64,000 nt of DNA from Brumimicrobium oceani. Its GTDB lineage: Bacteria > Bacteroidota > Bacteroidia > Flavobacteriales_D > Crocinitomicaceae. Made by a program: the position numbers and the translations under genes. The stretch lies in NCBI RefSeq assembly GCF_003143775.1, contig NZ_QFRJ01000001.1:1-64000 (forward strand), given 5' to 3'. The notes below the pieces were generated by a model. The model saw only the letters and a program-made list of their open reading frames with translations. It was not told the DNA's origin and did no database searches. Shown in pieces: positions 42,726 through 52,653 of this stretch (positions are counted from its first letter, which is position 1; the number at the start of each line of letters is the position of its first letter).

Positions 42726-44969
42726 ATGCCTGTGAATCAAAACAAGCATAACGCAGTATTTGGGTTTTTCTTGCAAAGACTAGCTAATTTTTGGAGGACA
42801 AGCCATCTACTTTTAGCGGTATTTTCAAGCGTATTCTTGTTGATCGCCTCAATTTCGGGAATTATACTTTCCACAGCACCTGTGGCTGAGCATTTTAGTT
42901 CTCCAAGCGACAAGCTTGCAACAGATACAACCCGCTTATCGGATATTGTTCCCCAATTAAAAGAGGACTACATAGAAGTTTTCTCCCTGTCTGTAGATCA
43001 AGAGAAAGCCGTACAAGTGGACGTAATTGGATTTGATGAAAATCCAGACGGCGCATTTTATATTCACCCAAGCACAGGAGAAAAACTAGCCGATCTTCCA
43101 CCCAAAAATGAAGTTTATACTTGGGTAACAACTTTGCACCGCTCCCTTTTTCTGCACAACACAGGCAGGATTTTTATGGGAATTACCGTTTTCTTGCTTT
43201 TACTGATAACTTTAAGCGGAATGGCTTTGGTAATCAAACGCACCAATGGATTCCGAAACATTTTCGCTCACATAAAAAAGCAAAATAGCGCCCAGTTTTA
43301 TCATACTATTTTAGGGAGAATCGCTTTTGTTCCGATCGTTATCATGGCTTTTTCGGGGTCCGTCTTATTTTTAAATACGCAATTTAAACCTCAAGGAAAT
43401 AGAGAGATTAATCTTGAAGTTAGCAAGAAAAATGAAAATTTAGAACTACAGGATTTTCCTATTTTTCAAAATACCTACTTGTCAGAGGTTAAAACGCTTA
43501 ACTTTCCTTTTTCTAGTGATGAGGAAGATTATTTTGAATTAGAACTTCAAGACAGAGCCATAAAAATTAATCAGTTTACGGGAAGCATAATCGCAGAACA
43601 AAAAGCAACTTGGATTGAGAATTTAACAACATTATCTATAACATTGCATACAGGGAGAGGCCAATGGATTTGGGCGATAGTCTTGGGCTTAATTTCGCTA
43701 AACCTCCTGTATTTTATGTATTCGGGAACTAAAATTGCTTGGCGCAGATTGTCTTCTAAGTCTCGCAATAAGGTAAATCCTGAAGACGCTGAATTCATCA
43801 TTTTAACGGGATCGGAAAATGGCTCCACTCGAAAATTTGGTCAGCTGCTGTTTTTGGCATTGGTGAATTCTGGTAAATCTGTTTACATCACAGACATGAA
43901 TCACTACCAAAGCTTCCCAAAAGCAAAGCATTTGGTGATTATGGCTTCGACCTATGGTGACGGAGATCCGCCGTTTAATGCGAGACATTTTCTTTCGAAA
44001 GTAGAGGAAATAGAACAAAGGAATACATTAAAAACGCATGTCATTGGTTTTGGATCGATGATTTACCCTCAGTTTTGCCAGTTCGCTATAGATGTTTATG
44101 ATTCACTCGATAAGAAACTTGGATTTGAACTGAAGGCTCCACCAACATTAATTGATGGAAGATCGCAAACCAGTTTCTCTTTGTCTATTGAAGAATGGAA
44201 AAAGCAACACGCCTTAAGCTTTGAACTTCCGAATGAAGCGCCAAAGAAAACGGAGCACTTGTTGCCTTTTGAAATTAATCAAAAACAAGTGGTGGACGAT
44301 GGTTTTGGTTTGACTTTTACTTTGGAAGTGACTCCTAAAGAGCGAATTAACTTTCAGTCTGGAGATTTGTTGGCGATCGCTCCACCGGGGGATGATGTGG
44401 CCCGCTATTATTCCATCGGAAAAACAGAAGAAGGAAATATTCTTTTGAGCATTAAAAAGCATGATGTTGGAGAATGTTCCAATTTTTTATTTAATCAAGA
44501 AGTGGGAGGAGAATTTATGGCTTACCTCAAGGTAAATAGTAAATTTCATTTACCCAAAAAGGGAGATGTATTGATGATTGCCAACGGAACGGGAATAGCC
44601 CCTTTTCTGGGAATGAGTTCCTTGTTTTCTAAGCAAAAGAAAACTTTTTACTTGGGCGGAAGAAATCCCCTAAGTTTTAAGTTGTATCATAAATTTATAC
44701 AGCACAATAAATCAACAGAATTATTTAATAAGCTGCATTTTGCTTTATCAAAAGAGGAAGGAAATCAGCGCTATGTTCAAGATTTAGTCATTGAAAACAG
44801 AAGTGAAGTGGTGCGCTTATTAAAAAGTAAAGGCAATATTATGATTTGTGGTTCCATAAAAATGAGAGACGGAGTTTTGGATGCGCTAAAATTAATATTG
44901 AAGGAAGAAGGACTGCCACCTTTGGAGAAATATATTGAGAAAGGGAAAGTGTTGATGGATTGTTATTGA
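42726..44969 (+). CDS. PepSY membrane domain fused to flavodoxin and NADPH reductase
   Basis: The 747-residue protein has an N-terminal PepSY-associated membrane part (about 1-350). It contains four helices and conserved His residues in TLHRSLFLHNTGR, FYHTILGRIAF and TLHTGRGQWIW, which suit haem ligation. A flavodoxin domain follows (about 360-500: ILTGSENGSTRKFGQ, ASTYGDGDPP). The C-terminus is a ferredoxin-NADP reductase-type domain (about 525-747: RYYSIGK for FAD, GTGIAPFLGM, ICGSIKMRDGV for NADP). It should carry electrons from cytoplasmic NADPH through FAD/FMN and haem to the periplasm, most likely to reduce ferric iron or haem. Confidence 0.88.
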   Translation: MPVNQNKHNAVFGFFLQRLANFWRTSHLLLAVFSSVFLLIASISGIILSTAPVAEHFSSPSDKLATDTTRLSDIVPQLKEDYIEVFSLSVDQEKAVQVDVIGFDENPDGAFYIHPSTGEKLADLPPKNEVYTWVTTLHRSLFLHNTGRIFMGITVFLLLLITLSGMALVIKRTNGFRNIFAHIKKQNSAQFYHTILGRIAFVPIVIMAFSGSVLFLNTQFKPQGNREINLEVSKKNENLELQDFPIFQNTYLSEVKTLNFPFSSDEEDYFELELQDRAIKINQFTGSIIAEQKATWIENLTTLSITLHTGRGQWIWAIVLGLISLNLLYFMYSGTKIAWRRLSSKSRNKVNPEDAEFIILTGSENGSTRKFGQLLFLALVNSGKSVYITDMNHYQSFPKAKHLVIMASTYGDGDPPFNARHFLSKVEEIEQRNTLKTHVIGFGSMIYPQFCQFAIDVYDSLDKKLGFELKAPPTLIDGRSQTSFSLSIEEWKKQHALSFELPNEAPKKTEHLLPFEINQKQVVDDGFGLTFTLEVTPKERINFQSGDLLAIAPPGDDVARYYSIGKTEEGNILLSIKKHDVGECSNFLFNQEVGGEFMAYLKVNSKFHLPKKGDVLMIANGTGIAPFLGMSSLFSKQKKTFYLGGRNPLSFKLYHKFIQHNKSTELFNKLHFALSKEEGNQRYVQDLVIENRSEVVRLLKSKGNIMICGSIKMRDGVLDALKLILKEEGLPPLEKYIEKGKVLMDCY

Positions 44970-45178
44970 TATGCATTTGCGCTACGCTGAAATACAATAA
45001 GCTGAATTGCTTTTTCCCACACAGTTTAAATTCTTAATTCATTTGAATGCCGAGAAGTCTCTTTTAAAGTGTTCGATAGGCCGGTAAAATAGGAGGTGAG
45101 CGACATTCTCTCATTAAACGCGTTGCAGAACCATTTTTGTTTTCGATATTGCAGCATCTTTTGGCAAAACATTTAAAA

Positions 45179-45805
45179 ATGGACATTGAACAGATCTTTA
45201 GAAACAATCAAGATTGGGTAAAGAAAAAATTAGATTTAGACGCTAATTACTTTGAGAATTTGGCAAAAGGTCAAAATCCAGAAATACTTTACATCGGATG
45301 TTCTGATAGTAGGGTTACCGCCGAAGAATTGATGGGAATTGATCCTGGAGATGCTTTCGTTCATAGAAATATTGCCAATATGGTTCCCAATACCGATTTG
45401 AGTGTAATGTCAGTCATTGATTATGCGGTTACTCAATTAGAGGTGAAAATGATTGTGGTATGTGGTCATTATTACTGTGGAGGCGTTAAAGCGGCAATGC
45501 AATCTTCCGATTTAGGGTTATTGAATCCTTGGTTGAGGAATATAAGAGACGTATATCGCATTCATGAAAAGGAGTTGAATTCAATTGAAAATACAGAGGA
45601 TCGCTATAAACGTTTGGTAGAATTAAATGTGCAGGAACAATGTATCAATGTCATAAAGACGGCCGCCGTTCAAAAAGCAAGCAAAACACGAAATATTGAT
45701 GTTCATGGATGGGTTTTTGACATTCATTCTGGAAAATTAATCGATTTAAACATAGATTTTGAACATATTTTGAGCGAAATTAAAGAGATTTACAAATTGG
45801 ATTAG
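45179..45805 (+). CDS. Beta-class carbonic anhydrase
   Basis: The 208-residue cytoplasmic enzyme interconverts CO2 and bicarbonate. Zinc ligands are in YIGCSDSRVTAEEL (Cys, and the Asp-Arg dyad) and VVCGHYYCGGV (His and Cys). HRNIANMV and VHGWVFDIHSGKL also match the family. The ATG at 45179 starts with the usual MDIEQIFRNNQDWV; a TTG 14 codons upstream is not supported. Gene order with YccF downstream gives no functional hint. Confidence 0.93.
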   Translation: MDIEQIFRNNQDWVKKKLDLDANYFENLAKGQNPEILYIGCSDSRVTAEELMGIDPGDAFVHRNIANMVPNTDLSVMSVIDYAVTQLEVKMIVVCGHYYCGGVKAAMQSSDLGLLNPWLRNIRDVYRIHEKELNSIENTEDRYKRLVELNVQEQCINVIKTAAVQKASKTRNIDVHGWVFDIHSGKLIDLNIDFEHILSEIKEIYKLD

Positions 45806-45870
45806 CAGGGCTTTGCTGATCTGAATAGCTGTGTTTTAGGAGTGATTATTAAAAAAAAAGAAAGTAAAAT

Positions 45871-46245
45871 ATGAAAGCAATAGGAAACATTATCTGGTTG
45901 GTATTTGGTGGAATTTTCATTGCTATTGAGTACCTAATTTCTAGCATTCTAATGATGCTTACCATTATTGGAATTCCCTTTGGAATTCAAACATTAAAAT
46001 TGGCAGGTTTAGCTTTATGGCCATTTGGAAAGCAAACACGAGTAGTTGAAAACTCAAATGGAGGCTTGTCCTTCATCATGAACATCATTTGGTTTTTCGT
46101 TGGCGGATTTTGGATTTTTCTTTCGCACTTCTTATTTGGAATTTTGTTCGCCATTTCAATTATCGGTTATCCTTGGGCAAGACAACATTTCAAATTAGCG
46201 GTTTTGGCATTAACGCCTTTCGGAAGAGAAATTATTGAAAAATAA
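45871..46245 (+). CDS. YccF-family inner-membrane protein
   Basis: The 124-residue protein has two repeated halves, each with two membrane helices and the YccF motifs IIWLVFGG and GIPFGIQTLKLAGLALWPFGK, then NIIWFFVGGFW and GYPWARQHFKLAVLALTPFG. The family (DUF307) is conserved, and its function is unknown. It starts 65 bp after the carbonic anhydrase gene and faces the DUF305 gene, with 7 bp between stops. Confidence 0.92.
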   Translation: MKAIGNIIWLVFGGIFIAIEYLISSILMMLTIIGIPFGIQTLKLAGLALWPFGKQTRVVENSNGGLSFIMNIIWFFVGGFWIFLSHFLFGILFAISIIGYPWARQHFKLAVLALTPFGREIIEK

Positions 46246-46252
46246 AGAGTTA

Positions 46253-46708
46253 CTATTCCTTTTCTAATCTTTCAATCATAGCTTTCATTTCCTTGATTTC
46301 TTTTTCTTGAGCTTTGATAATATCTTGGGCCAGTTTTTTCACTTCTGGATCGCTTATTTCTGCATTTTCACTGGTTAAAATAGCAATTGAATGATGAGGA
46401 ATCATGGCCCGCATCCAGCGAACATCTTCTACAGGGATTTGCTGACGTACCATAAAAGTGGAAAAGCCCATTAGAATCAAACTTCCCAATACGATTAAGG
46501 CATTCTTTATTTTATTGGTGTACATTTTTCGCATAAAAAGAAACATGATGATCGCCATTCCTCCAATTCCTATAAATGTCATGTACATTCTTGTCCAACT
46601 AAAATAAACGTGACTGAATTCATAAGTGTTGAAATACATGGTGATGTACATTGAAATTGCAGAACAAATCAACATAAGGATGAACTTGGTGTAATTGAAC
46701 TTTTCCAT
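46253..46708 (-). CDS. DUF305 membrane protein
   Basis: The 151-residue protein has three membrane helices (about 8-26, 42-62 and 68-86), then a helical DUF305 tail. The tail contains the metal-binding-like motif RWMRAMIPHHSIAILTSENAEISDPEVKKLAQDIIKAQEKEI. DUF305 proteins are linked to copper and other metal stress, and the two His residues in the motif are conserved. A short conserved repeat motif (GACCAGCCACTA) lies upstream at about 46848. Confidence 0.88.
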   Translation of the reverse strand: MEKFNYTKFILMLICSAISMYITMYFNTYEFSHVYFSWTRMYMTFIGIGGMAIIMFLFMRKMYTNKIKNALIVLGSLILMGFSTFMVRQQIPVEDVRWMRAMIPHHSIAILTSENAEISDPEVKKLAQDIIKAQEKEIKEMKAMIERLEKE

Positions 46709-46937
46709 TTTTCGTGTTCTTAAAATTATTTTCCATCAAATTAGAAAATCTAGTTCTGCTATCCAAAAATCAATCTTATTTTTGCATTTATTAAGAGTCT
46801 AAAAACAATTAACGTAAAAGAGTGTTCTTTTCTCGTTAGTGTCGGTTTACGACCAGCCACTAATTAATTGGAAATGCATTACTTTACAAAGGTGAAGGTA
46901 ATTGTTTTTTTCAACTCAAGGCTTATAAAATAATGAT

Positions 46938-49364
46938 ATGAAGTCTGCAATTATTCTATTTTTCTTCGGTTTGTGTTTTTCAACTGCTTTTGCTCAAAAA
47001 ACAGGTGTAATTACGGGAACAATAAAAGATAAAAATCTACAAGAAGCCTTGATTGGTGTTGTCGTTACTTTGTCGGGTCCAGATACTTTAAAGGCCACAA
47101 CAGATTTAGATGGAAAATTTAACATCAACGCACCAGTGGGTCGCTATAATTTGGAGACTTACTATATTGGTTATAAGGCTTTTATTATCTATAATGTGAA
47201 TGTTAGCTCGGGTAATGCACAAGTCATTGAAATAGAGTTGGAAGACAATGTTGAAGAGTTCGGTGAAGTCACAATTAATGCTTCAAAGTCGGTGAGAGCT
47301 ACAGACATGGTGACACCTTTGGCTACTCAAAAATTGACCGCCGAAGAAATTAAAGTAAATCCAGGAGGAAACTTTGACGTTTCAAAAGTAATTCAAGTTT
47401 TGCCAGGTGTTGCAGGAGGATCAACTCCAAATAGAAACGACATTATCGTAAGGGGGGGAGGTCCAAGTGAAAACGTTTACTATTTAGATGGAATAGAAAT
47501 TCCTGTATTGAATCACTTTCAAACACAAGGAGCGAGTGGTGGAGCAACCGGAATTTTAAATGTGTCATTCATAAGAGAAGTTCAATTGACCTCTTCGGCT
47601 TTTGATAGTCGGTATGACAATGCCTTGGCCTCCACAATTGTGATAAAACAAAGGAACGGAAACCCAAATAAATTAAGTGGAAATGTGCGATTATCGGGAA
47701 GTGAAGCGGCTATTACCCTGGAAGGACCATTAGGGAAGAATACAACTTTTTTAGCTTCTGCCAGAAGGTCATATTTGCAGTTCTTGTTTCAGTTACTTGA
47801 TTTGCCAATTCGTCCAGATTATTGGGACTTTCAGTACAAAATTAACCATAAAATCAACGCGAAAACAGAGTTGAATTTTATAGGGATTGGAGCAATTGAT
47901 AATTTTGAATTAGCTGTTCCTGAAGAAGCAGATGCTACTACAGAATACATTAACCGAGCGAATCCACTCATTAAACAATGGAATTATACCGTAGGAGCAT
48001 CACTAAAAAGATTGATAAACAAAGGATATTTTACTGTTGCTTTAAGCAGAAATATGTTCTTTAATGGAGCAGATAGATTTGAAAACAATGCAACCAAAGA
48101 AGGCAGCGAATTATTCAGTTTGAAAAGCCATGAAATAGAGAATAAGTTAAGAATCGACTTTAATCAATTCTTTAATGGTTGGAAATGGAGTTATGGATTA
48201 GGTGCACAATATGTGAAATACGATTTAGATTTATTCAACACCGTACAAGATGAAATAACAGACCCATTCGGCAATCTTGTTTCTCCAGCGATCACTTTTA
48301 ATAGTAATTCTGAAATGGAATTTTATAAATTTGGAGCATATTCTCACTTAAGTAAATACTTCTTCAAAGAGAAATTACTGCTTACAGGAGGTGTGCGTTC
48401 CGACATGAATTCATTTACAGCATCTGGCTTAAATCCCTTGAAAACAATTTCTCCAAGACTTTCTTCTTCTTGGGCATTCAACGATAAATGGAATGTTTCA
48501 GCTTCAATAGGTTCCTATTACAAATTGCCCGTTTATACCGCTTTAGGTTTTAGAGATTCAACTGGAAATTTGGCCAATAAAGACTTAGATTATATCAATT
48601 CTATTCATTATACTGTTGGAACGCAGTTTATTCCGAAGAATGATTTGCGATTCACTTTAGAAGCATTTTACAAGGATTATAGAAATTATCCTGTTTCATT
48701 AACCGACGGAATTTCAGCAGCAAATATCGGAACAGATTTCTCCACTGTAGGGAATGACAGTTATGCTTCTATTGGAAAAGGCCGTGTTTATGGAATTGAA
48801 GCCTATGCACAGCAAAAGTTGATCAAGAATCTTTTTTATATCATAAGTGCGACAGTTTATAAGTCTGAATTTTCAGGGGCAGATGGTCAATTTAGTTCTT
48901 CAACTTGGGATTACGGTTTTGTATTCTCCACAACTTTTGGTTATAAATTCAAGAAAAACTGGGATTTAGGAATCAAGTACCGCATTGCAGGAGGACAACC
49001 TTACACACCATTTGATCTTCCAGCTTCGCGAGCAAATTATCTAACAACAGGAGTGGGAACGCTAGATTTCTCTCAATTAAACAGCGAAAGGTTACCCGTC
49101 TTCCAGCAACTGGATTTACGTGTCGATAAAAAAATCAATTTTAAAGAGGTGAGTCTGACGCTTTTCGTAGATATTCAAAATGTATTCTTGTACAAAGCTG
49201 GTCGACTACCCAATTATACATTTAAAAGAAACGCGGACAACACAGGATTTGAAACGACAGATGGAAATCCAATAGCCAAAGATGGAAGCAATGGAATTCC
49301 GGTGATTCTGGATGAAAGATCAGCTACGGTGGTGCCTTCGATTGGATTTATATTTGAATTTTAG
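46938..49364 (+). CDS. TonB-dependent receptor with CarboxypepD_reg domain
   Basis: The 808-residue outer-membrane protein has a signal peptide ending AFAQ and a carboxypeptidase-regulatory-like domain (GTIKDKNLQEALIGVVVTLSGPDTLKATTDLDGKFNINAPVG). A plug follows (FDVSKVIQVLPGVAGGSTPNRNDIIVRGGGPSENVYYLDGIEIPV), and then a barrel. The ending (VVPSIGFIFEF) is the aromatic terminal strand. The substrate is not predictable. The gene stands alone and appears intact. A box TATTTTTG at 46777-46784 is upstream but rather distant. Confidence 0.88.
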   Translation: MKSAIILFFFGLCFSTAFAQKTGVITGTIKDKNLQEALIGVVVTLSGPDTLKATTDLDGKFNINAPVGRYNLETYYIGYKAFIIYNVNVSSGNAQVIEIELEDNVEEFGEVTINASKSVRATDMVTPLATQKLTAEEIKVNPGGNFDVSKVIQVLPGVAGGSTPNRNDIIVRGGGPSENVYYLDGIEIPVLNHFQTQGASGGATGILNVSFIREVQLTSSAFDSRYDNALASTIVIKQRNGNPNKLSGNVRLSGSEAAITLEGPLGKNTTFLASARRSYLQFLFQLLDLPIRPDYWDFQYKINHKINAKTELNFIGIGAIDNFELAVPEEADATTEYINRANPLIKQWNYTVGASLKRLINKGYFTVALSRNMFFNGADRFENNATKEGSELFSLKSHEIENKLRIDFNQFFNGWKWSYGLGAQYVKYDLDLFNTVQDEITDPFGNLVSPAITFNSNSEMEFYKFGAYSHLSKYFFKEKLLLTGGVRSDMNSFTASGLNPLKTISPRLSSSWAFNDKWNVSASIGSYYKLPVYTALGFRDSTGNLANKDLDYINSIHYTVGTQFIPKNDLRFTLEAFYKDYRNYPVSLTDGISAANIGTDFSTVGNDSYASIGKGRVYGIEAYAQQKLIKNLFYIISATVYKSEFSGADGQFSSSTWDYGFVFSTTFGYKFKKNWDLGIKYRIAGGQPYTPFDLPASRANYLTTGVGTLDFSQLNSERLPVFQQLDLRVDKKINFKEVSLTLFVDIQNVFLYKAGRLPNYTFKRNADNTGFETTDGNPIAKDGSNGIPVILDERSATVVPSIGFIFEF

Positions 49365-49534
49365 GCAATTAACAATTGAAGTTGGGGATTGATATTAATG
49401 TGTAAGCAGTTGTAAGTGAGCGCTTCCCCCTTTGGAGGTGGACAAGGGGGAGGATTTGTTTCATCTAATTTAACGGGTTAATCTTTTGATCTGATGAACT
49501 AACTTTATTGATGCTATTGTATAACACCTGTTTT

Positions 49535-50017
49535 TCACAACCTTTGTCCGACCACTATGGGATAATTTCTAATTTGAAAATTCATTTCATACAAATCATA
49601 GCCTTTCGCCCAATAATCCTTTTGAATTTTGTTTAAGACGAATCCGTTTTTTTCATAGAACATGAACGTCAATTGGGAAGTTCTCACGTTAATGGTGTCG
49701 ATGTTTTGCATAGATTTCAGTAATTCCAGCCTATGTTGAAGTAATTTACTACCAATTCCTTTTCCTTGGTGATTCGGATGAATGAAATCCCAGCTAATTA
49801 TTCCCGTTTTCTTTTCATCTTCGAAATTAATTCCGCCAGCTCCAATTATTTCATCGTTCATTTCAGCGACAAAATACACTTCAATTTGATTGCCTAAATA
49901 GCATTTCAAATCCTCTAATTCACTTTCAGCGAAATATTTTGGAACGTTTGATTTGAAAATTTCAACGACTTTACATTTGTCTTTCGTTTGATATGCTCTG
50001 ATTTTTAGATTTCTCAT
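49535..50017 (-). CDS. GNAT-family N-acetyltransferase
   Basis: The 160-residue protein has the acetyl-CoA-binding motif GIISWDFIHPNHQGKGIGSKLLQHRLELLKS (core QGKGIG) and the usual later strand TSQLTFMFYEKNGFVLNK. The N-terminal part IRAYQTKDKCKVVEIFKSN is typical of the fold. The substrate is unknown. It is convergent with the receptor gene and has a GC-rich hairpin (about 49426-49450) in between. Confidence 0.9.
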   Translation of the reverse strand: MRNLKIRAYQTKDKCKVVEIFKSNVPKYFAESELEDLKCYLGNQIEVYFVAEMNDEIIGAGGINFEDEKKTGIISWDFIHPNHQGKGIGSKLLQHRLELLKSMQNIDTINVRTSQLTFMFYEKNGFVLNKIQKDYWAKGYDLYEMNFQIRNYPIVVGQRL

Positions 50018-50167
50018 TAGTGATTTTTCGAATAGAAATTGCTGTATAATGTTCTAATTTAATGATTTTTCTGGCTTTTCATTCCCTTTCTTTGTCCTAC
50101 CATTGAAGAAAAGCATTAGAATATATGCTAAATTTGTTCTCCAATTATCAATACGAAAGAACAGACA

Positions 50168-51136
50168 ATGAATTCATATTTTAAAGATTTTCTACTCAAA
50201 AACACTCAAGCAAAAGACTGCAAAGAAATTGAAATGATTCAGTCTTTGTGGAGTGGTTATGGAAAAATTTCTAGAATTCAATTGGACGGAGCAGCTGTTG
50301 AAACTGTTGTGGTAAAACACATTTCACTAGTGAAAGCCCTTGCTCACCCCAGAGGATGGAATACGGATAACTCGCACAATCGAAAAGTGAAATCCTATCA
50401 AGTGGAAACAAATTGGTATGAAAACTACAATCAGCGCTGCACAAGTGATTGCCGAACACCACGGTTTTTAGCTTCATTTTCGCGTGACCAAGATCAATGG
50501 ATTGTTTTGGAAGATTTGGATACTCAATATCCTCTTCGAAAACAACATTTAAAGATTTCAGAAGTAAAAATATGTTTAAAATGGCTGGCGAATTTCCATG
50601 CAACATTTCTCAATGAAAAGCCTGAAGGATTATGGGAAATTGGAACCTATTGGCATCTCGCCACTCGACCAGATGAATTTGCTTCAATGAAAGCCTCCGA
50701 ATTGAAAGATAAAGCCAAAACCATAGATGAAATCTTAAACAATTGTCAATACCAAACTTTCGTACATGGCGATGCAAAAGTGGCCAATTTCTGTTTTTCG
50801 AATGATGAAAACTCAGTTGCAGCCGTCGATTTCCAATATGTTGGAGGAGGATGTGGAATGAAAGACCTAGCTTATTTTTTAGGTAGTTGTCTCACTGGAA
50901 CTGAATGCCAAAACCACGAAGCTGAATTATTGGATTTCTATTTTAATGCACTTGAAGTTGCTTGTCAGAATAAAATAAGCCCCAATCAATTTATCGAACT
51001 AGAGCAGGAGTGGAGAAGGATGTATCCTATTGCTTCCGCAGATTTCACGAGGTTTTTAATGGGCTGGATGCCGGGTCATGAAAAGGTGAATGGGTATAGT
51101 TTGGGATTGCTGGATGAGGTCTTGGCTGATTTCTAA
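50168..51136 (+). CDS. Phosphotransferase of the aminoglycoside/choline kinase-like family
   Basis: The 322-residue protein has a kinase-like fold. VKHI resembles the ATP-binding lysine, VLEDLDT is the hinge, TFVHGDAKVANFCF is the catalytic loop (HGD-x-x-x-N), and AAVDFQYVGGG is the metal-binding D. It is closest in pattern to EcKL/DUF1679-type small-molecule kinases. The substrate is unknown, and there is no neighbouring transporter or biosynthetic gene to suggest one. Confidence 0.82.
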   Translation: MNSYFKDFLLKNTQAKDCKEIEMIQSLWSGYGKISRIQLDGAAVETVVVKHISLVKALAHPRGWNTDNSHNRKVKSYQVETNWYENYNQRCTSDCRTPRFLASFSRDQDQWIVLEDLDTQYPLRKQHLKISEVKICLKWLANFHATFLNEKPEGLWEIGTYWHLATRPDEFASMKASELKDKAKTIDEILNNCQYQTFVHGDAKVANFCFSNDENSVAAVDFQYVGGGCGMKDLAYFLGSCLTGTECQNHEAELLDFYFNALEVACQNKISPNQFIELEQEWRRMYPIASADFTRFLMGWMPGHEKVNGYSLGLLDEVLADF

Positions 51137-51206
51137 TATGTGCTTAAAACTGTTTAAACTTCAATTTTTATTTTAAGTTTGAATAATAGAAACAAAATGA
51201 ACTCTT

Positions 51207-51617
51207 ATGAAAATCAAATTAGACCGAAAAAACGAATTTTTCCACTTTACAGCACAAAACGAATCAGGATTAAGCCTAGAAATAGATGGTTCACCAGAAA
51301 TAGGAGGGGAAAACAAAGGTTTCAGACCTATGGAGTTAATGTTGTCGGGAATTGCTTCGTGTTCCACCATTGATTTATTGCTGATATTGAAGAAACAAAA
51401 ACATCTGGTGAGTGATATTAGAATTGAAACTTCGGGTGAAAGATCATCAAGTCCTGCAAAAGAATTTACAAGCGTTCACCTTCATTATATTCTTACTGGA
51501 GAAATTTCTTCTGACAAATTAGAACGTGCGATTAACTTAGCAATTACGAAATATTGTTCGGCAATTTTGTCGTTGCATCCGGATATTAAAGTGACGAGTA
51601 GTTATGAGATTCAGTAA
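51207..51617 (+). CDS. OsmC-family protein
   Basis: The 136-residue protein has the OsmC/Ohr fold. It contains GENKGFRPMELMLSGIASCSTIDLLLILKKQK, where the first reactive Cys lies in GIASCS, and the second conserved segment around ITKYCSAILSL. The two Cys residues form the peroxidatic pair in true Ohr/OsmC enzymes. Its closest pattern is the YhfA-type subgroup. The gene begins 70 bp after the kinase stop. Confidence 0.88.
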   Translation: MKIKLDRKNEFFHFTAQNESGLSLEIDGSPEIGGENKGFRPMELMLSGIASCSTIDLLLILKKQKHLVSDIRIETSGERSSSPAKEFTSVHLHYILTGEISSDKLERAINLAITKYCSAILSLHPDIKVTSSYEIQ

Positions 51618-51713
51618 AATGAAGCTAGTTTTAACGAATCAATCTTAATGAGTCTGCATTGATAATTTCTTTTCCATCAACTTCCTTAACTTTACTGGCC
51701 AAATATTATCTCA

Positions 51714-52238
51714 ATGCAAACTGTTCTAACTCCCTTAGAATCTATCCTTATCAAGTCCTACAAGGCGGAAATGCTTTCCAACATGGAAGCTAATCCAGCT
51801 GATTTTATGGAGTTGGTTGAATTGTCTGTGACCGATAAACAACCGTATTCGTGGCGTGCAACTTGGTTGTTGTGGAGTTGCATGGAGAAAAATGATGCGC
51901 GTGTTCAAGCGCATGTTTCCACAATGATAAAGCAACTCAATTCTTTTAAAGATGGACAGCAGCGAAATTTGATAAATATTCTGCTAAAAATGGAAATTCC
52001 TGAAGAATACGAAGGTTTATTGTTTGATTCTTGTGTGGATATTTGGCTAGATATCAATAAACAATCTTCCGTCCGATTTAAAGCTTTTGAGGTGATTTTT
52101 CAAATGGCTAAGAAATATCCAGAACTGAATAATGAAATAGAATCATTAACAGATAAACGATTTGTAGAGCCACTTTCTGCTGGGATTAGAAAATCGTTAA
52201 CTAAAATGCTACAAACTTTTGGGGATGCAAGTCACTAG
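51714..52238 (+). CDS. HEAT-repeat-like protein of unknown function
   Basis: The 174-residue all-helical protein has paired helices such as YSWRATWLLWSCMEKNDARVQAHVSTMIKQL and SVRFKAFEVIFQMAKKYPEL. These suggest HEAT/ARM-like repeats like those of the Bacteroidota-restricted proteins related to DNA alkylation repair folds. There is no signal peptide and no catalytic motif. The end overlaps the convergent DUF6686-like gene by 4 bp. Confidence 0.7.
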   Translation: MQTVLTPLESILIKSYKAEMLSNMEANPADFMELVELSVTDKQPYSWRATWLLWSCMEKNDARVQAHVSTMIKQLNSFKDGQQRNLINILLKMEIPEEYEGLLFDSCVDIWLDINKQSSVRFKAFEVIFQMAKKYPELNNEIESLTDKRFVEPLSAGIRKSLTKMLQTFGDASH

Positions 52239-52555
52239 TTTTTGGGCTCTAAGATGTTATGTACTTGAATCATCACTAAAGCCTCTTCTAAAATGTTTTT
52301 AAGATGAAGCAATTCATTATAAGTAAGCACAACTTGGATATTGTCATTCATCGTAGGAATTTGAATACTTTTTAAGTCCTGCATTTCTAATTCCTCAGGG
52401 AACTTGGCTTCATCAAATACCATTTCACTAAAACTCATAAATTCTTCGTAATCCAAGCACATTCCAGTTGTTCCGAAACTCAATTGATAGTTTCCACAGT
52501 TTTTACATACAGCGATATATCCATGCTTGCTGTGAGCTAAAATTTGTTCTGTCAT
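52235..52555 (-). CDS. DUF6686-like small protein
   Basis: The 106-residue protein has an N-terminal knuckle YIAVCKNCGNYQLSFGTTGMCLDYEEF with CxxC plus a later Cys, followed by a helical part TYNELLHLKNILEEAL. This matches a Bacteroidota-specific DUF (DUF6686 type) often encoded near metal or respiratory genes. The function is unknown. It may bind zinc or another metal through the Cys residues. Confidence 0.75.
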   Translation of the reverse strand: MTEQILAHSKHGYIAVCKNCGNYQLSFGTTGMCLDYEEFMSFSEMVFDEAKFPEELEMQDLKSIQIPTMNDNIQVVLTYNELLHLKNILEEALVMIQVHNILEPKN

Positions 52556-52653
52556 ATCTATACTTTTTTATTTGGATTGATTCTAAATAATGAGATAAAA
52601 GTATAATTTTCGTAGTGAGTTGGCAATACCTTTTTTAGGGTAATAATTTCCAG

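Noticed and set aside
46777..46784. TATTTTTG box as promoter of the TonB receptor at 46938
   Set aside because: It is 154 bp from the start codon and lacks a TTG box at the right distance; too weak to call.
49426..49450. CCCCCTT/AAGGGGG hairpin as terminator of the TonB receptor gene
   Set aside because: There is no T-run on either side; it resembles a common extragenic GC hairpin.
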